Part shown: one piece after another, positions 27,133-36,890 of the stretch | How the letters are laid out: the number at the start of each line of letters is the position of its first letter | Numbering within the stretch: the stretch's first letter is position 1 | Assembly (NCBI RefSeq): GCF_000775915.1 | Contig: NZ_BBLT01000014.1 | Coordinates: 35,916-99,915, forward strand | Length of the DNA stretch: 64,000 nt | Direction of reading: 5' to 3' | Origin: Sporocytophaga myxococcoides | GTDB lineage: Bacteria; Bacteroidota; Bacteroidia; Cytophagales; Cytophagaceae | The notes under the pieces: generated by a model | Database searches by the model: none | Told to the model about the DNA's origin: nothing | What the model saw: only the letters and a program-made list of their open reading frames with translations | Program-made: the position numbers and the translations under genes

Positions 27133-27606
27133 TTATTTAAATGAAACTAGAACATTTGTTTTCTTAATATCACTGAAAGCGATTTGACAGCTTTCTATTA
27201 CAATTTTTTTTGACGCTTTATCTTTCTTTTCTGCATCCAGGACTATTTCCCTTTCATTAACTTCTTTCAGCAGACCATTTATTTGACTTTCGTCTAATAA
27301 TGTAACACTTACTCTTCGTCCAATATTCCTATAATACTGCCTCTTTAATTTCAATGGTTGATCTACCCCAGGCGAAGAGACTTCCAATACATAGGCCGAA
27401 TCAATTAAGTTAGTTTCTTCTATCTCGTTTCCAACCTTTCTACTTAGATATGCACAGGTATCGATATCCACTCCCTTATCACCATCCAGAGTTATGCTAA
27501 TCTTTTGCCTACCAGAATTACCTGTAATCACTAAATCAACTATGAACAAATCATCACTCGAAAGGTTTTTTTCGGCAATCTGAAGTATCTTCTCCTCTAT
27601 CTTCAT
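27133..27606 (-). CDS. rimP: Ribosome maturation factor RimP
   Basis: Protein of 157 aa needed for 30S subunit maturation. LFIVDLVITGNSGRQKISITLDGDKGVDIDTCAYLSR and DSAYVLEVSSPGVDQPL are RimP signatures, the latter with the conserved SPG. It heads rimP-nusA-infB. Its start lies 19 bases downstream of a perfect 10-bp hairpin in the leader. Confidence 0.94.
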   Translation of the reverse strand: MKIEEKILQIAEKNLSSDDLFIVDLVITGNSGRQKISITLDGDKGVDIDTCAYLSRKVGNEIEETNLIDSAYVLEVSSPGVDQPLKLKRQYYRNIGRRVSVTLLDESQINGLLKEVNEREIVLDAEKKDKASKKIVIESCQIAFSDIKKTNVLVSFK

Positions 27607-27624
27607 TAATAAATTTATAAATAA

Positions 27625-27647
27625 AAGAGGGGACCATGTCCCCTCTT
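27625..27647 (-). promoter_or_regulatory. Hairpin in the rimP-nusA-infB leader
   Basis: Perfect 10-bp stem AAGAGGGGAC / GTCCCCTCTT with a 3-base loop. On the minus strand it is followed by TTTATTTATAAATTT and then the rimP ATG. No gene ends just upstream on either strand (the neighbour is divergent), so it is not an ordinary gene-end terminator. It may be a leader attenuator or a processing site. Confidence 0.5.
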
Positions 27648-27661
27648 AATCATACTTATCC

Positions 27662-27669
27662 TAAATTTG
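27662..27669 (+). promoter_or_regulatory. Possible -7 element for the EEP-family gene
   Basis: TAAATTTG matches TAnnTTTG, 84 bases before the ATG at 27753. No TTG is visible at the expected distance upstream. Confidence 0.3.
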
Positions 27670-27752
27670 AACAATGCAAAATTAACCAAAATTCTTTTTT
27701 TTCAAAAAATATTACCTAAAATTAAAATTAATTTACAGAATTAATACTTTCA

Positions 27753-28835
27753 ATGAAATCTGTTAAAAGCAGTTGGTTTTCAGCAAATTTATTCTTTTCA
27801 GTTCTAATCTTCGGGGGAATTCTTTTTGTATACCTTTCAAATGAATTTCCTCCACAAAAGGTTCATATTTTAATTTTCATCCCCTTATTAATCCCTTTTT
27901 TTATCCTATTTAATATCTTATTAATCATTTTTTATCTCTTTAAAAAAAAATATACCAAATCAATCCTGTTTTTATCCATACTTCTTTTCGCTGGCTTCAA
28001 ATATATAGGTAGAACCTTTCAATTAAGCTTACATAAAAAAGATAAGGAGCAGATAAACATAATAAGCTATAATGTCCGGGTCTTTAGTGCTTATCATAAT
28101 AACAGTCATCCCAAAATCAAGCAATCCCAGAATTCGATAAACTGGATAAAAAATAGTGGAGCTCAGATTGTCTGTATTCAGGAGTTTTACACAAACAATC
28201 GTATAAAAGATCTGAACACAGTTCAAATCTTTAAAAAAAGCTACCCTAACTCATGCATTATTCCTTATTATGATATTCCACCTCAAAAAATAGGATTGGC
28301 AATACTTTCCAAATATAAAATTCTAAAATCCGGAGAGGTTAAATTTAAAAGCAGTACTTTCAATCAAGCCATATTTGCAGATATTAAAATAAGCAAAACT
28401 AAAGTTTTACGGGTTTACAATATCCACCTCCAATCAATGAATATAGACCAAAAAATTTTTTCAGGCACTCAAATTGAAAAAGAGCTGTTATTTACTTCAA
28501 TTAGAAAATATAAAAACGGAGCTCTCGAAAGAGCTGAACAATTAAAACAAATACTTCACCATGTAAAAAATAGCCCTTATCCTACAATGGTGTGTGGGGA
28601 CTTTAATGATGTGCCTTATAGTTATGTTTATGAACAGTTTAACAAACATCTGAAAAATGGATTTGAGGAAAAGGGAAATGGATTCGGATTTACTTATTCA
28701 GGCAAATATTCTTTTTTAAGAATTGACAATATATTTGCTTCGAGCCAAATCAATTTTGTTGAATTTGATACTCATGATTCTGTCTGGGGTTCTGACCATT
28801 ACCCCATTTCTGCAAACGTTTTTATAGAAAATTAA
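27753..28835 (+). CDS. Membrane-anchored endonuclease/exonuclease/phosphatase (EEP) family protein
   Basis: 360 aa with three N-terminal membrane helices (about residues 10-90), then a metal-dependent EEP domain. Motifs are INIISYNVRVF, IVCIQEFY (metal-binding Glu), CGDFNDVPYSYVYEQF, RIDNIFAS and SDHYPISANV (catalytic Asp-His). The family includes DNases, sphingomyelinases and inositol phosphatases; the substrate here is unknown. The membrane anchor, common in Bacteroidetes members, suggests action at the membrane. It is followed after 42 bases by cysS on the same strand. Confidence 0.88.
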   Translation: MKSVKSSWFSANLFFSVLIFGGILFVYLSNEFPPQKVHILIFIPLLIPFFILFNILLIIFYLFKKKYTKSILFLSILLFAGFKYIGRTFQLSLHKKDKEQINIISYNVRVFSAYHNNSHPKIKQSQNSINWIKNSGAQIVCIQEFYTNNRIKDLNTVQIFKKSYPNSCIIPYYDIPPQKIGLAILSKYKILKSGEVKFKSSTFNQAIFADIKISKTKVLRVYNIHLQSMNIDQKIFSGTQIEKELLFTSIRKYKNGALERAEQLKQILHHVKNSPYPTMVCGDFNDVPYSYVYEQFNKHLKNGFEEKGNGFGFTYSGKYSFLRIDNIFASSQINFVEFDTHDSVWGSDHYPISANVFIEN

Positions 28836-28877
28836 TTTTTATCGAGTCATTACCCTTGTTTTATTTAAATTCGCAGG

Positions 28878-30365
28878 ATGAATAAGGAGTTAAAAATCTA
28901 CAATACACTTTCCAGAGAGAAGGAAATATTTGAACCCATACTTGCACCTTATGTGGGAATGTATGTATGTGGCCCTACAGTTTATGGGGATCCTCACCTA
29001 GGTCATGCAAGAGCAGCAATAACATTCGATATAGTTTTCAGATACCTTCAATTTCTCGGATTTAAAGTCAGATATGTAAGAAATATTACTGATGTAGGAC
29101 ACCTAGAAAATGATGCGGATGAAGGGGAAGATAAAATTGCAAAAAAGGCAAAACTTGAGCAATTGGAACCTATGGAGGTTGTTCAGTATTATACTGATGC
29201 TTACCACAGAATTATGAACAAGATGAATGTATTGTCACCTTCTATTGAGCCACATGCAAGCGGACATATCATTGAGCAGATTGATCTTACTGAAAAAATC
29301 ATAGAAAGTGGTTTTGCTTATGTTGTAGATGGTTCGGTCTATTTTGATGTAGTTAAATATTCCAAATCAAACCATTATGGAAAGCTTTCAGGAAGAATTA
29401 TAGATGATTTAATATCTGGAACAAGAGAGCTTGATGGCTCTGGAAAGGCTAACGCTCTTGATTTTGCTCTCTGGAAAAAAGCATCTCCGGAACACATTAT
29501 GAAGTGGCAGTCTCCATGGGGAGAAGGATTCCCTGGATGGCATATTGAATGTTCCGCAATGAGCACTAAGTACCTTGGAAAGCATTTTGATATTCATGGA
29601 GGTGGAATGGACCTAATGTTTCCTCACCATGAATGTGAAATAGCACAAGCAACAGCTGGGAATCATGCTGAACCTGCAAAATACTGGATGCATAACAATA
29701 TGATCACCATTAATGGACAAAAAATGGGCAAATCTCTCGGAAACTTCATCACCATGGATGAGCTTTTTTCCGGAAAACATTCTTTGCTTAAGCAGGCTTA
29801 TACGCCTATGACCATAAGGTTTTTTATTCTGCAAGCACATTACAGATCCACACTAGACTTTTCAAATGAAGCGTTGATAGCGGCTCAAAAAGGCTATAAA
29901 AAACTTTTAAATGGCTTAAAGTTGATCAAAAACTTAAATCAATCTCCAGTAGTTTCAGACCCATGCAATGAAGCTTTGGACCAAGAGTTCAGAAAACTAT
30001 CAGATGCTTGCTTCGAAGGGCTGAATGATGATTTTAATACGGCTATAACCATTGCTGGCTTATTTAATCTATTGAAAAAAGTTAATGGTTTTCAAACAGG
30101 TGCACTAAACATCAATCAGATTACTTCAGAAACTTTAAATAAAGTAAAGGAAACCTTCATCAATATAACCGAAAATATTCTTGGTCTTGTTGAAGAAGGA
30201 ATTAGTGAAAATGAATCTTTGATTGAAGGTTTACTTGAATTTTACAAAGACGCTAAAACTGTCAAAGATTATGAGAAAGTTGATAAAATCAGAAAGTATT
30301 TTAAAGAAGCGGGTCTTGTAATAAGAGATTCTAAAAACTCTATTGATTGGGCGTATGAAGAATAA
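28878..30365 (+). CDS. cysS: Cysteinyl-tRNA synthetase
   Basis: Class I aminoacyl-tRNA synthetase (495 aa). The HIGH-type signature is HLGH at residues 40-43, the zinc-binding Cys31 lies just before it, and [10 protein letters not shown] and [10 protein letters not shown] contribute the further zinc ligands. [10 protein letters not shown] is the KMSKS loop. A C-terminal helical domain follows. Its stop lies 8 codons inside the downstream gene's start region (ATG at 30355), indicating coupling. Confidence 0.97.
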   Translation: MNKELKIYNTLSREKEIFEPILAPYVGMYVCGPTVYGDPHLGHARAAITFDIVFRYLQFLGFKVRYVRNITDVGHLENDADEGEDKIAKKAKLEQLEPMEVVQYYTDAYHRIMNKMNVLSPSIEPHASGHIIEQIDLTEKIIESGFAYVVDGSVYFDVVKYSKSNHYGKLSGRIIDDLISGTRELDGSGKANALDFALWKKASPEHIMKWQSPWGEGFPGWHIECSAMSTKYLGKHFDIHGGGMDLMFPHHECEIAQATAGNHAEPAKYWMHNNMITINGQKMGKSLGNFITMDELFSGKHSLLKQAYTPMTIRFFILQAHYRSTLDFSNEALIAAQKGYKKLLNGLKLIKNLNQSPVVSDPCNEALDQEFRKLSDACFEGLNDDFNTAITIAGLFNLLKKVNGFQTGALNINQITSETLNKVKETFINITENILGLVEEGISENESLIEGLLEFYKDAKTVKDYEKVDKIRKYFKEAGLVIRDSKNSIDWAYEE

Positions 30366-31341
30366 TTTTTCTATAACTATAATTGCTGCATTCTCTTTCT
30401 TTCTTCTTTCCTGCGGAGAGGAAAAACCAAAACAAGATAAGCAGCCCCAGGCATCCAGGCCATTAATTCCGGCTCCTTTATTTAACAGTGATTCAGCATA
30501 CAAGTATATAGAACAACAAGTGGATTTTGGTCCGAGAGTACCGAATACTGCTGCTCACCACAAATGTGCTACTTTCCTTATTTCAAAATTACAATCTTTT
30601 GCAGACACCGTAATAGTGCAGGAATTCCAGGCCAAGGCTTTTGACGGGAAAATGTTAAATCTTAAAAATATCAAAGCCTCATTTAATCTAAAAGCAACCA
30701 AAAGAATTTTATTGGCTTCCCATTGGGATTCGAGACCATTTGCAGATCAGGATTCTATAAACCAAAAGAGTCCAATACTTGGAGCAAATGACGGTGCTAG
30801 TGGCGTTGGAATTCTTATAGAAATTGCCAGATTGCTGAATGAAAATAAAAAGCCAAACGTGGGAGTTGATATCATTTTGTTTGATGGTGAGGATTATGGG
30901 CAGCCTGAGTTCCATCAGGGGCCTCAGCAACATGATTCATGGTGCCTGGGCTCTCAGTATTGGTCAAAGAACAAAGGTAACTATACAGCATACTTCGGTA
31001 TATTACTTGATATGGTTGGAGGCAAAGATGCTAAATTTGGAATGGAAGGCACTTCAATGGTCTATGCACCTTCCGTAGTAAAAAAAGTATGGGACATTGC
31101 AAACAGACTTGGATTTGGAAAACACTTTATTTACCAGGAGACTGCTCAGATAACCGATGATCATCTTTATGTCAATCAAATAGCCAAAATACCAATGATA
31201 GATATTATAGAATTTGACAATTCGGATGGAAATTATTTTGGATCATACTGGCATACCCATAATGATAATATGAGTGTTATTGATAGAAATACTTTAAAAG
31301 CCGTAGGCCAGACAGTTCTTCAGACAGTTTATGAAGAATAA
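30355..31341 (+). CDS. M28-family glutaminyl-peptide cyclotransferase-like lipoprotein
   Basis: ATG at 30355 gives 328 aa with a lipoprotein signal (FFLLSC, Cys20); the TTG at 30343 is in frame but would lengthen the signal's N-region without need. The M28 fold carries a zinc-site pattern like that of animal-type (type II) glutaminyl cyclases: [57 protein letters not shown] and YWHTHNDN. Such enzymes convert N-terminal Gln to pyroglutamate. In Bacteroidetes they act on periplasmic proteins after signal-peptide removal. It overlaps cysS by 11 bases and converges on the LD-carboxypeptidase gene with a 13-base overlap. An aminopeptidase role is the main alternative. Confidence 0.87.
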   Translation: MKNNFSITIIAAFSFFLLSCGEEKPKQDKQPQASRPLIPAPLFNSDSAYKYIEQQVDFGPRVPNTAAHHKCATFLISKLQSFADTVIVQEFQAKAFDGKMLNLKNIKASFNLKATKRILLASHWDSRPFADQDSINQKSPILGANDGASGVGILIEIARLLNENKKPNVGVDIILFDGEDYGQPEFHQGPQQHDSWCLGSQYWSKNKGNYTAYFGILLDMVGGKDAKFGMEGTSMVYAPSVVKKVWDIANRLGFGKHFIYQETAQITDDHLYVNQIAKIPMIDIIEFDNSDGNYFGSYWHTHNDNMSVIDRNTLKAVGQTVLQTVYEE

Positions 31342-32243
31342 TTAACATTGTAAGTCAATACAGTCTCCTTTGATTCTACTATAAGATTGTATTTCGCTCC
31401 AAGGATAAAAGCTCTGTTATCTGCTTCATGCCCTGCCGGAAAATTAAAACCGACAGGGTATTCATATTCCTTAACTGCGTCCTCGATTATTTCAAAAGCT
31501 GATTTACCGAAAGGTACTATGTTATCTGACATATCGTTAAAATGCCCTACTATGAGACCTTTTAACTTATCTAATTTTCCGGCTCTTTTGAGCTGTACCA
31601 TCATTCTATCAATTCTGTAAAGGTTTTCTCCTACATCTTCAATAAACAAAATCTTGTCCTGTGTAGAAATATCAGATTTGGTTCCTATAAGGGAAACAAG
31701 TATAGATAAATTACCGCCGACAATTTCCCCTTCTGCATAACCCATCCGGTTTAACTCATGATATGGACAGTGAAAAGGACCAAGCTTTCCTAATAAAGTA
31801 TCCCTTAGACTATTAATAGAGGGACGGTTTAGATTTTTTCCAAAAACCACTGGCATACTTGAATGAATAGACTGAAAACCCAAAGAATTCAGATGGGATA
31901 ATAAAACAGTGACGTCACTAAATCCCGCTATCCACTTGGGGTGGGTTTCAAATACGCTAAAACTTATATTGTCAATAATCCTTGAAGTACCATATCCTCC
32001 TCTTGCACAAATAATTGCTTTTACTTCCTGATCATCTAAAAAGTCTTGTAAATCTGAAAACCTTTCTTCGTCTGTTCCTGCGAATTGATTGTAATGGTTA
32101 TTACAATTTTTACCAACCCTGACTTCAAATCCCCAACTTTTGATTATTTCAATACCAGCATTGAGTTCCTCAGGAAGAAAATTCTTGGCAGTGGCTACTA
32201 TCCCAACAATGTCACCAACTTTAAGAAAGTCAGGTTTTTTCAT
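31329..32243 (-). CDS. LD-carboxypeptidase (S66 family)
   Basis: Serine peptidase of the LdcA/MccF type, 304 aa; LdcA members remove the terminal D-Ala from muropeptide tetrapeptides during wall recycling. ARGGYGTSRIID, the GFSDVTVLL nucleophile region (Ser in GxSD), ILFIEDVGENLYRIDRM with the catalytic Glu, and PAGHEADNRAFILGA with the catalytic His form the Ser-Glu-His triad. No signal peptide is seen, fitting a cytoplasmic recycling enzyme. MccF-like immunity activity cannot be excluded, but no microcin genes are near. A terminator upstream (32304-32326) separates it from the Skp/BamA operon. Confidence 0.92.
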   Translation of the reverse strand: MKKPDFLKVGDIVGIVATAKNFLPEELNAGIEIIKSWGFEVRVGKNCNNHYNQFAGTDEERFSDLQDFLDDQEVKAIICARGGYGTSRIIDNISFSVFETHPKWIAGFSDVTVLLSHLNSLGFQSIHSSMPVVFGKNLNRPSINSLRDTLLGKLGPFHCPYHELNRMGYAEGEIVGGNLSILVSLIGTKSDISTQDKILFIEDVGENLYRIDRMMVQLKRAGKLDKLKGLIVGHFNDMSDNIVPFGKSAFEIIEDAVKEYEYPVGFNFPAGHEADNRAFILGAKYNLIVESKETVLTYNVNYSS

Positions 32244-32303
32244 AAAATTATAATAGGAATAAATCTTTAATTGTTTTAAACCAAAAATGAGAGCTTAAAT
32301 AAA

Positions 32304-32326
32304 AAAAGCCTCACATGGAGGCTTTT
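32304..32326 (-). terminator. Intrinsic terminator of the bamA/Skp operon
   Basis: Nine-base stem AAAAGCCTC / GAGGCTTTT with an ACATG loop. Read on the minus strand it is followed by a run of T, 20 bases after the stop of the last Skp-like gene. Confidence 0.9.
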
Positions 32327-32346
32327 ATATTATTGATTTAAAATAG

Positions 32347-33018
32347 TTACTTCTTTTTTACTGGAGCACCAGACCCTGCAGGTTTAGACTCAGTAGGTTT
32401 AGGCTGTGTAGTGCCGCTGCCTGCTCCTGTCCCAGTCCCTGTTCCAATGCCAGTATTATCTGTTGCACCTGCAGCTGGAGGTGTTACCCCTAGTTTCTTA
32501 AGCACCAGGTCGGAGATATTATCTTCTTTGCTTTTTGCATAAAGAATAATAGCAGAACCTCCATAATCAGCATGAGTGCTGAAAATATATGAATAATTGT
32601 TTTCCTCAGCTACCTGATCAATTGCCTTTTGAATTTTTTCAAGCACAGGTTCTAGCAGGGATACCTGCTTCTTTTGAAGACTATTTTGTGCATTTTCTTC
32701 AAACTGCTTGATGGAATTCTGCATATTCATCAACTCCTTTTCTTTGTCTTCCTTTATAAGGTCAGTAAATAAATTTGCTTGAACACCTTTCTGATAATCC
32801 TGAAGTTTTTTTTCGTATTCAGTATATTTGCTTTGCAATTGAGCCTGAAGTTGTTTTTCATAATCTTTCAACTCTGATTCAATCTTCTTTGCTTCAGGCA
32901 ATAATCCTAATATATAATCAAGGTTAGTATAACCCAATTTTAAATTTGACTGTGCGCTGGCTAAAAAATTTCCAGCAAATAGAAGCAAAAATGCAGTAAC
33001 GAATAGTTTTGTTTTCAT
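32347..33018 (-). CDS. OmpH/Skp-family periplasmic chaperone with Gly/Thr-rich tail
   Basis: 223 aa. The signal peptide covers residues 1-22 (ending FLASA, then Gln23). The Skp domain has the usual LGYTNLDYILGLLPEAKKIE start and a long coiled-coil hairpin (about 45-125) rich in Lys, Glu and Gln, then YSYIFSTHADYGGSAIIL and ISDLVLKKLGV. Skp trimers hold unfolded outer-membrane proteins for BamA. The last 40 residues (GTGTGTGAGSG, then TQPKPTESKPAGSG and a KKK end) are a low-complexity extension absent from the neighbouring paralogue. Last gene of uppS-bamA-skp-skp, 32 bases after the preceding gene. Confidence 0.92.
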   Translation of the reverse strand: MKTKLFVTAFLLLFAGNFLASAQSNLKLGYTNLDYILGLLPEAKKIESELKDYEKQLQAQLQSKYTEYEKKLQDYQKGVQANLFTDLIKEDKEKELMNMQNSIKQFEENAQNSLQKKQVSLLEPVLEKIQKAIDQVAEENNYSYIFSTHADYGGSAIILYAKSKEDNISDLVLKKLGVTPPAAGATDNTGIGTGTGTGAGSGTTQPKPTESKPAGSGAPVKKK

Positions 33019-33050
33019 GTCGTAAATATAATAGAAAATTTAATTTAAGG

Positions 33051-33584
33051 TTATTTTTCCGCCGTGTCATTAGGATCACCTAAACCTAATTCTTCAAGTA
33101 CATAATCAGTATAGTCATGAATAGGATTGGTGTATACCATTACCAGATCACCGGATTTATCAAATATTATCTGAAGGCTTTTTGATTTAGCTACCTTTTC
33201 AACGGCCTCAAATACTTTGTCTTGTACGGGTTTCATTAATTCCTGCCTTTTCAGGAATATCATTCCTTCAAAACCAAAAATCTTTTTTTGATATTCTTTG
33301 ATAGCCTTTTCTCTTCCAGCTAAAGTATCCAGACGTTCCTTTTTCATTTCCTCAGTGAGCAAAATTTCTTCGGCTTTAAAATCTGTCTGCATTTTTTCAT
33401 ACTCCTTTTTCATCTTCTCGATATCTGCTTGCCACTTTGAAGAAAGCATGTTTAGTTCCTTTTCAGCTTTGGAATATTCTGGTAGTTTTTTCAGAATATA
33501 GTCACTATCAATATAGCCAAACTTCTGAGCATTAATGCTGAATGAAATCAGGCAAAGTAAAAATAGTACTCCTAAAGTTCTCAT
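33051..33584 (-). CDS. OmpH/Skp-family periplasmic chaperone
   Basis: 177 aa with signal peptide (SFSINA, then Gln20). The mature part begins KFGYIDSDYILKKLPEYSKAEKELN, followed by a charged coiled coil (about 40-115) and YTDYVLEELGL at the C-terminus. It is a tandem paralogue of the gene at 32347-33018. It starts 4 bases after bamA, so chaperone and translocase are produced from one transcript. Confidence 0.93.
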   Translation of the reverse strand: MRTLGVLFLLCLISFSINAQKFGYIDSDYILKKLPEYSKAEKELNMLSSKWQADIEKMKKEYEKMQTDFKAEEILLTEEMKKERLDTLAGREKAIKEYQKKIFGFEGMIFLKRQELMKPVQDKVFEAVEKVAKSKSLQIIFDKSGDLVMVYTNPIHDYTDYVLEELGLGDPNDTAEK

Positions 33585-33588
33585 GTTT

Positions 33589-36117
33589 TTAACGGATTTG
33601 TTGTCCGATTGTAAAAGTCACTTTACTTCCTTTATTATATCCTGGAAATGCATCAAATCCATATCCCCAATCAAGACCAATCATACCAAATGCTGGCATA
33701 AAAATTCTTGTACCAACACCAGCAGATCTATACACTTTAAACGGATTAAAGTCCTGGAAATTGTTCCAGTTATTTCCGCCTTCAAAGAAGCCTAATACAA
33801 ACACGGACAGAGCTGGACTGAGATTGACAGGATATCTTATTTCTGCAACTAACTTGTCAAATATCGTTCCACCCTCCGGAACAGGCTTAATAATATTGTC
33901 CTGATAGCCTCTTAATCCTATAATGTCTGACCCTAACAAGAAATTATATCCAGTAATACCAGATCCACCCATAATAAACCGCTCAAAAGGTCCAATTCCT
34001 GTAGATTTTTTATAAGATCCTATAAATCCTAAGTGAGCCCTGAGATTTAATACAAGGCTACGTCCTCCCGGTTTTCTAGGGGGGATCAACGGCACAAACC
34101 AAGACTGATCTAACATCCATTTATGAAACTCGATATATCTGAACCTATCCTGTTTAGATAAATTTGGATTCTCGTAATTTATGCCATTAAATAATGAATA
34201 TGGAGGAGTTGCAGTTATGGTCAAGTTTAGATTTGATCCTCCTGTAGGGAACTGAAAATCATTTACACTATTCCTTGAAATGGAAGTAATAAACGAGAAG
34301 TTATTGGCATAGCCAGTTTTAAAACCAGTTATTCCAATTCCATAAAGCGAAGAATAATTATCTAAATCATACCTAACAAAGGAAAGAGAATTACTTAATG
34401 AAAAGTAATCATCAGGCCATTTCAATTCACGACCTAAACTCACTGTAGCAGCCGTAACATAAAGGTGACCAGCGTTATATTTTCCGGTAGTATTGTTATA
34501 TAAGTTTTGAGCAGATCTCGATAAACTTATAGAAAATGATTGTGGTCTTCTTCCTCCCAGCCATGGTTCAGTGAATGACAGTGAGTAAGTCTGATATGCT
34601 CTACCATTTGCTTGCAGACGTAAGGCTAGTCTTTGTCCATCTCCTGCAGGCAGAGGACTCCAGGTTTTGGGTTTTGATAAATTTCTTGCAGAGAAATTGT
34701 TAAATACAAGCCCCAGAGTACCTACAAAACCAAAATAACCACCCCAACCTCCGGAAAGCTCAATCTGATCACTAGGTTTCTCTTCTACAGTGTAATGAAT
34801 ATCAACAGTACCTTCCTGTGGATTTGGAATTGGGTTTACACCTATGGTCTCAGCATTAAAATATCCTAATTGGCCAATTTCTCTTTGAGACCTGATAAGA
34901 TCAGCCCTACTGAATTTTTGGCCAGGATATGTTCTTATCTCGCGCAAAACAACATGATCATGCGTTTTTGTATTTCCCGACACAGTTACATTTTTTATAG
35001 TCGCCTGTGGCCCTTCATAAATACGCATCTCTATGTCGATAGAGTCGCCATTAATAAGTACCTCAACTGGGTCTACACTGAAGAATAAATATCCATCATC
35101 AAGATATAAGGAACTGATATCCGCCCCACTAGGATTATAATTTAACCTCTTCTGAAGATTAGCAAGATTGTATACATCACCTTTATTAATGGCTAAAATT
35201 CTACTAAGGGTTTTGTCATCATAAATAAAATTTCCTGTCCAAGTGATATTTCCGAAATAGTATTTTTTTCCTTCATCAATATCCATCTTTATGTTGACAG
35301 ATTTATGATTAAGTTTATATATAGTATCAAATGTTATTTCAGCATCTCTATATCCTTGAGAATTATAATAATCTATAACATTTGCTTTATCCTGCTCATA
35401 TTCCTTTTTAAGAAGTTTGGAAGTTGTGAAAAGTTTGTACCAGCGCTTTTCCTTGGTCTTCTTCATTTTCCTCTTTAACTTCTTATCCTTAAAAGACTCA
35501 TTCCCTTCAATTATAATATTGCGAATTCTAACTTTGCGTTTTTTATCTACATTAATTTTTAGAATGATACTATTAGCAACTACTGTATCTTTAACCTGTG
35601 TAATTGTGACCTCCGCATTAAGGAATCCCTTGTCCAGATAAAAATCTTTAACTTTCTTCTGGGCATTTTTTATCATTGCATCATTTACAATTTTGCCTTT
35701 TGCAATGCCAATTTTATCACTAAGATCCTTTTCGTCGTTCTTCTTAACTCCTTTAAATACAAAACGAGAAAGCCTAGCTCTCTCTTTTAGGTTGAAATCA
35801 AGAAATATTTTTCTTCCTTCCAAATTTTGAACTGACACCTCTACATCACCAATCAAACCTTGATCCCAAAGTTTTTTTATGGCATTGGTAATATCTTCCC
35901 CAGGAATTGTAATTGGATCTCCTACTTTCAAACCAGTAATAGCAATAACTGCCTGTGGATCCAAAAACTGAATCCCGCTAACGGTTATACCTCCGATTAT
36001 ATACTGCTCGGGGTTAGAATAGCTTGGATTTATGTACTCCCTCTTTATTGGTTGAGCTAACAGAACCGAAATAGGTAATAGGATACTTATTAGTGCAATT
36101 AAAAAAAATCTTTTCAT
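33589..36117 (-). CDS. bamA: BamA, outer-membrane protein assembly factor
   Basis: Omp85 protein of 842 aa. Signal peptide (ISVLLA, then Gln22), five POTRA-like domains over about residues 35-430 (for example GGITVSGIQFLDPQAVIAITGLKVGDPI and ATIKNVTVSGNTKTHDHVVLREI), and a C-terminal 16-strand barrel with GPFERFIMGGSGITGYNFLLGSDIIGLRGY covering the conserved loop-6 region. The protein ends TFTIGQQIR, without the C-terminal aromatic residue common in proteobacterial barrels. Its start shares one base with the uppS stop. Confidence 0.96.
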   Translation of the reverse strand: MKRFFLIALISILLPISVLLAQPIKREYINPSYSNPEQYIIGGITVSGIQFLDPQAVIAITGLKVGDPITIPGEDITNAIKKLWDQGLIGDVEVSVQNLEGRKIFLDFNLKERARLSRFVFKGVKKNDEKDLSDKIGIAKGKIVNDAMIKNAQKKVKDFYLDKGFLNAEVTITQVKDTVVANSIILKINVDKKRKVRIRNIIIEGNESFKDKKLKRKMKKTKEKRWYKLFTTSKLLKKEYEQDKANVIDYYNSQGYRDAEITFDTIYKLNHKSVNIKMDIDEGKKYYFGNITWTGNFIYDDKTLSRILAINKGDVYNLANLQKRLNYNPSGADISSLYLDDGYLFFSVDPVEVLINGDSIDIEMRIYEGPQATIKNVTVSGNTKTHDHVVLREIRTYPGQKFSRADLIRSQREIGQLGYFNAETIGVNPIPNPQEGTVDIHYTVEEKPSDQIELSGGWGGYFGFVGTLGLVFNNFSARNLSKPKTWSPLPAGDGQRLALRLQANGRAYQTYSLSFTEPWLGGRRPQSFSISLSRSAQNLYNNTTGKYNAGHLYVTAATVSLGRELKWPDDYFSLSNSLSFVRYDLDNYSSLYGIGITGFKTGYANNFSFITSISRNSVNDFQFPTGGSNLNLTITATPPYSLFNGINYENPNLSKQDRFRYIEFHKWMLDQSWFVPLIPPRKPGGRSLVLNLRAHLGFIGSYKKSTGIGPFERFIMGGSGITGYNFLLGSDIIGLRGYQDNIIKPVPEGGTIFDKLVAEIRYPVNLSPALSVFVLGFFEGGNNWNNFQDFNPFKVYRSAGVGTRIFMPAFGMIGLDWGYGFDAFPGYNKGSKVTFTIGQQIR

Positions 36118-36866
36118 TAAACTTGTTTCAGTTGTTCGCTGATCATTCCAAATCTTCTTTCTCTCTTTTGAAAAGAAAGCACTGCATTATATAAATCGCC
36201 CTCTCTGAAGTCAGGCCATAAAATATCTGTTATATAAAATTCCGAATACGCAATTTGCCATAATAGAAAATTACTCACTCTAAACTCTCCGCTGGTTCTG
36301 ATTACTAACTCTGGATCTGGAATTCCTGCTGTCGAAACATAATCAGAAATCATGTCCAATGTGAGGTCTTTCGACTTTAATTCGTTTTTTTCTACCTTTT
36401 CCAAAAGCCTTCTTGTTGCTTCCAAGATATCCCATCGGCCACTATAACTCAGAGCTAACGTAAGAGTAAGCCCTGTATTGCTTTTAGTAGCATTAATTGC
36501 ATCTGAAAGTTCTTTTTGACAAGAAGAAGGCAGATCTTTAAAATTCCCAATAGTAGACAGGCGAACGTTATTTTGATTTAATTGCTTTACTTCTCCCTTG
36601 ACAGTAGAAACCAAAAGTTGCATAAGGGCATCCACTTCCTCCTTAGGTCTGTTCCAGTTTTCCGTGGAAAATGCATAAAGCGTGAGATACTTAACTCCAA
36701 TTTTTGCGCAGGCTTCAGTTGCTTCTCTTACAGAAGTGATAGCACTCTTATGGCCGAAAATTCTGCTTATTGCTCCTTTTTTCTTGGCCCAACGGCCATT
36801 CCCATCCATAATAATAGCAATATGAGCTGGAATTTTAGTCTTATCAATTTGTTCAATTAAGTTCAT
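36117..36866 (-). CDS. uppS: Isoprenyl transferase (undecaprenyl diphosphate synthase)
   Basis: Cis-prenyltransferase of 249 aa that makes the C55 lipid carrier for peptidoglycan and surface glycans. IAIIMDGNGRWAKKKG holds the catalytic Asp, TLYAFSTENWNRP and ELVIRTSGEFRVSNFLLWQIAYSEFY complete the family signatures. It lies directly upstream of bamA (one-base overlap), a conserved Bacteroidetes arrangement. It is preceded by a TACCTTTG promoter-like element and an inverted repeat. Confidence 0.97.
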   Translation of the reverse strand: MNLIEQIDKTKIPAHIAIIMDGNGRWAKKKGAISRIFGHKSAITSVREATEACAKIGVKYLTLYAFSTENWNRPKEEVDALMQLLVSTVKGEVKQLNQNNVRLSTIGNFKDLPSSCQKELSDAINATKSNTGLTLTLALSYSGRWDILEATRRLLEKVEKNELKSKDLTLDMISDYVSTAGIPDPELVIRTSGEFRVSNFLLWQIAYSEFYITDILWPDFREGDLYNAVLSFQKRERRFGMISEQLKQV

Positions 36867-36890
36867 CTACCTTTGGCCCAATGAGAAAGG

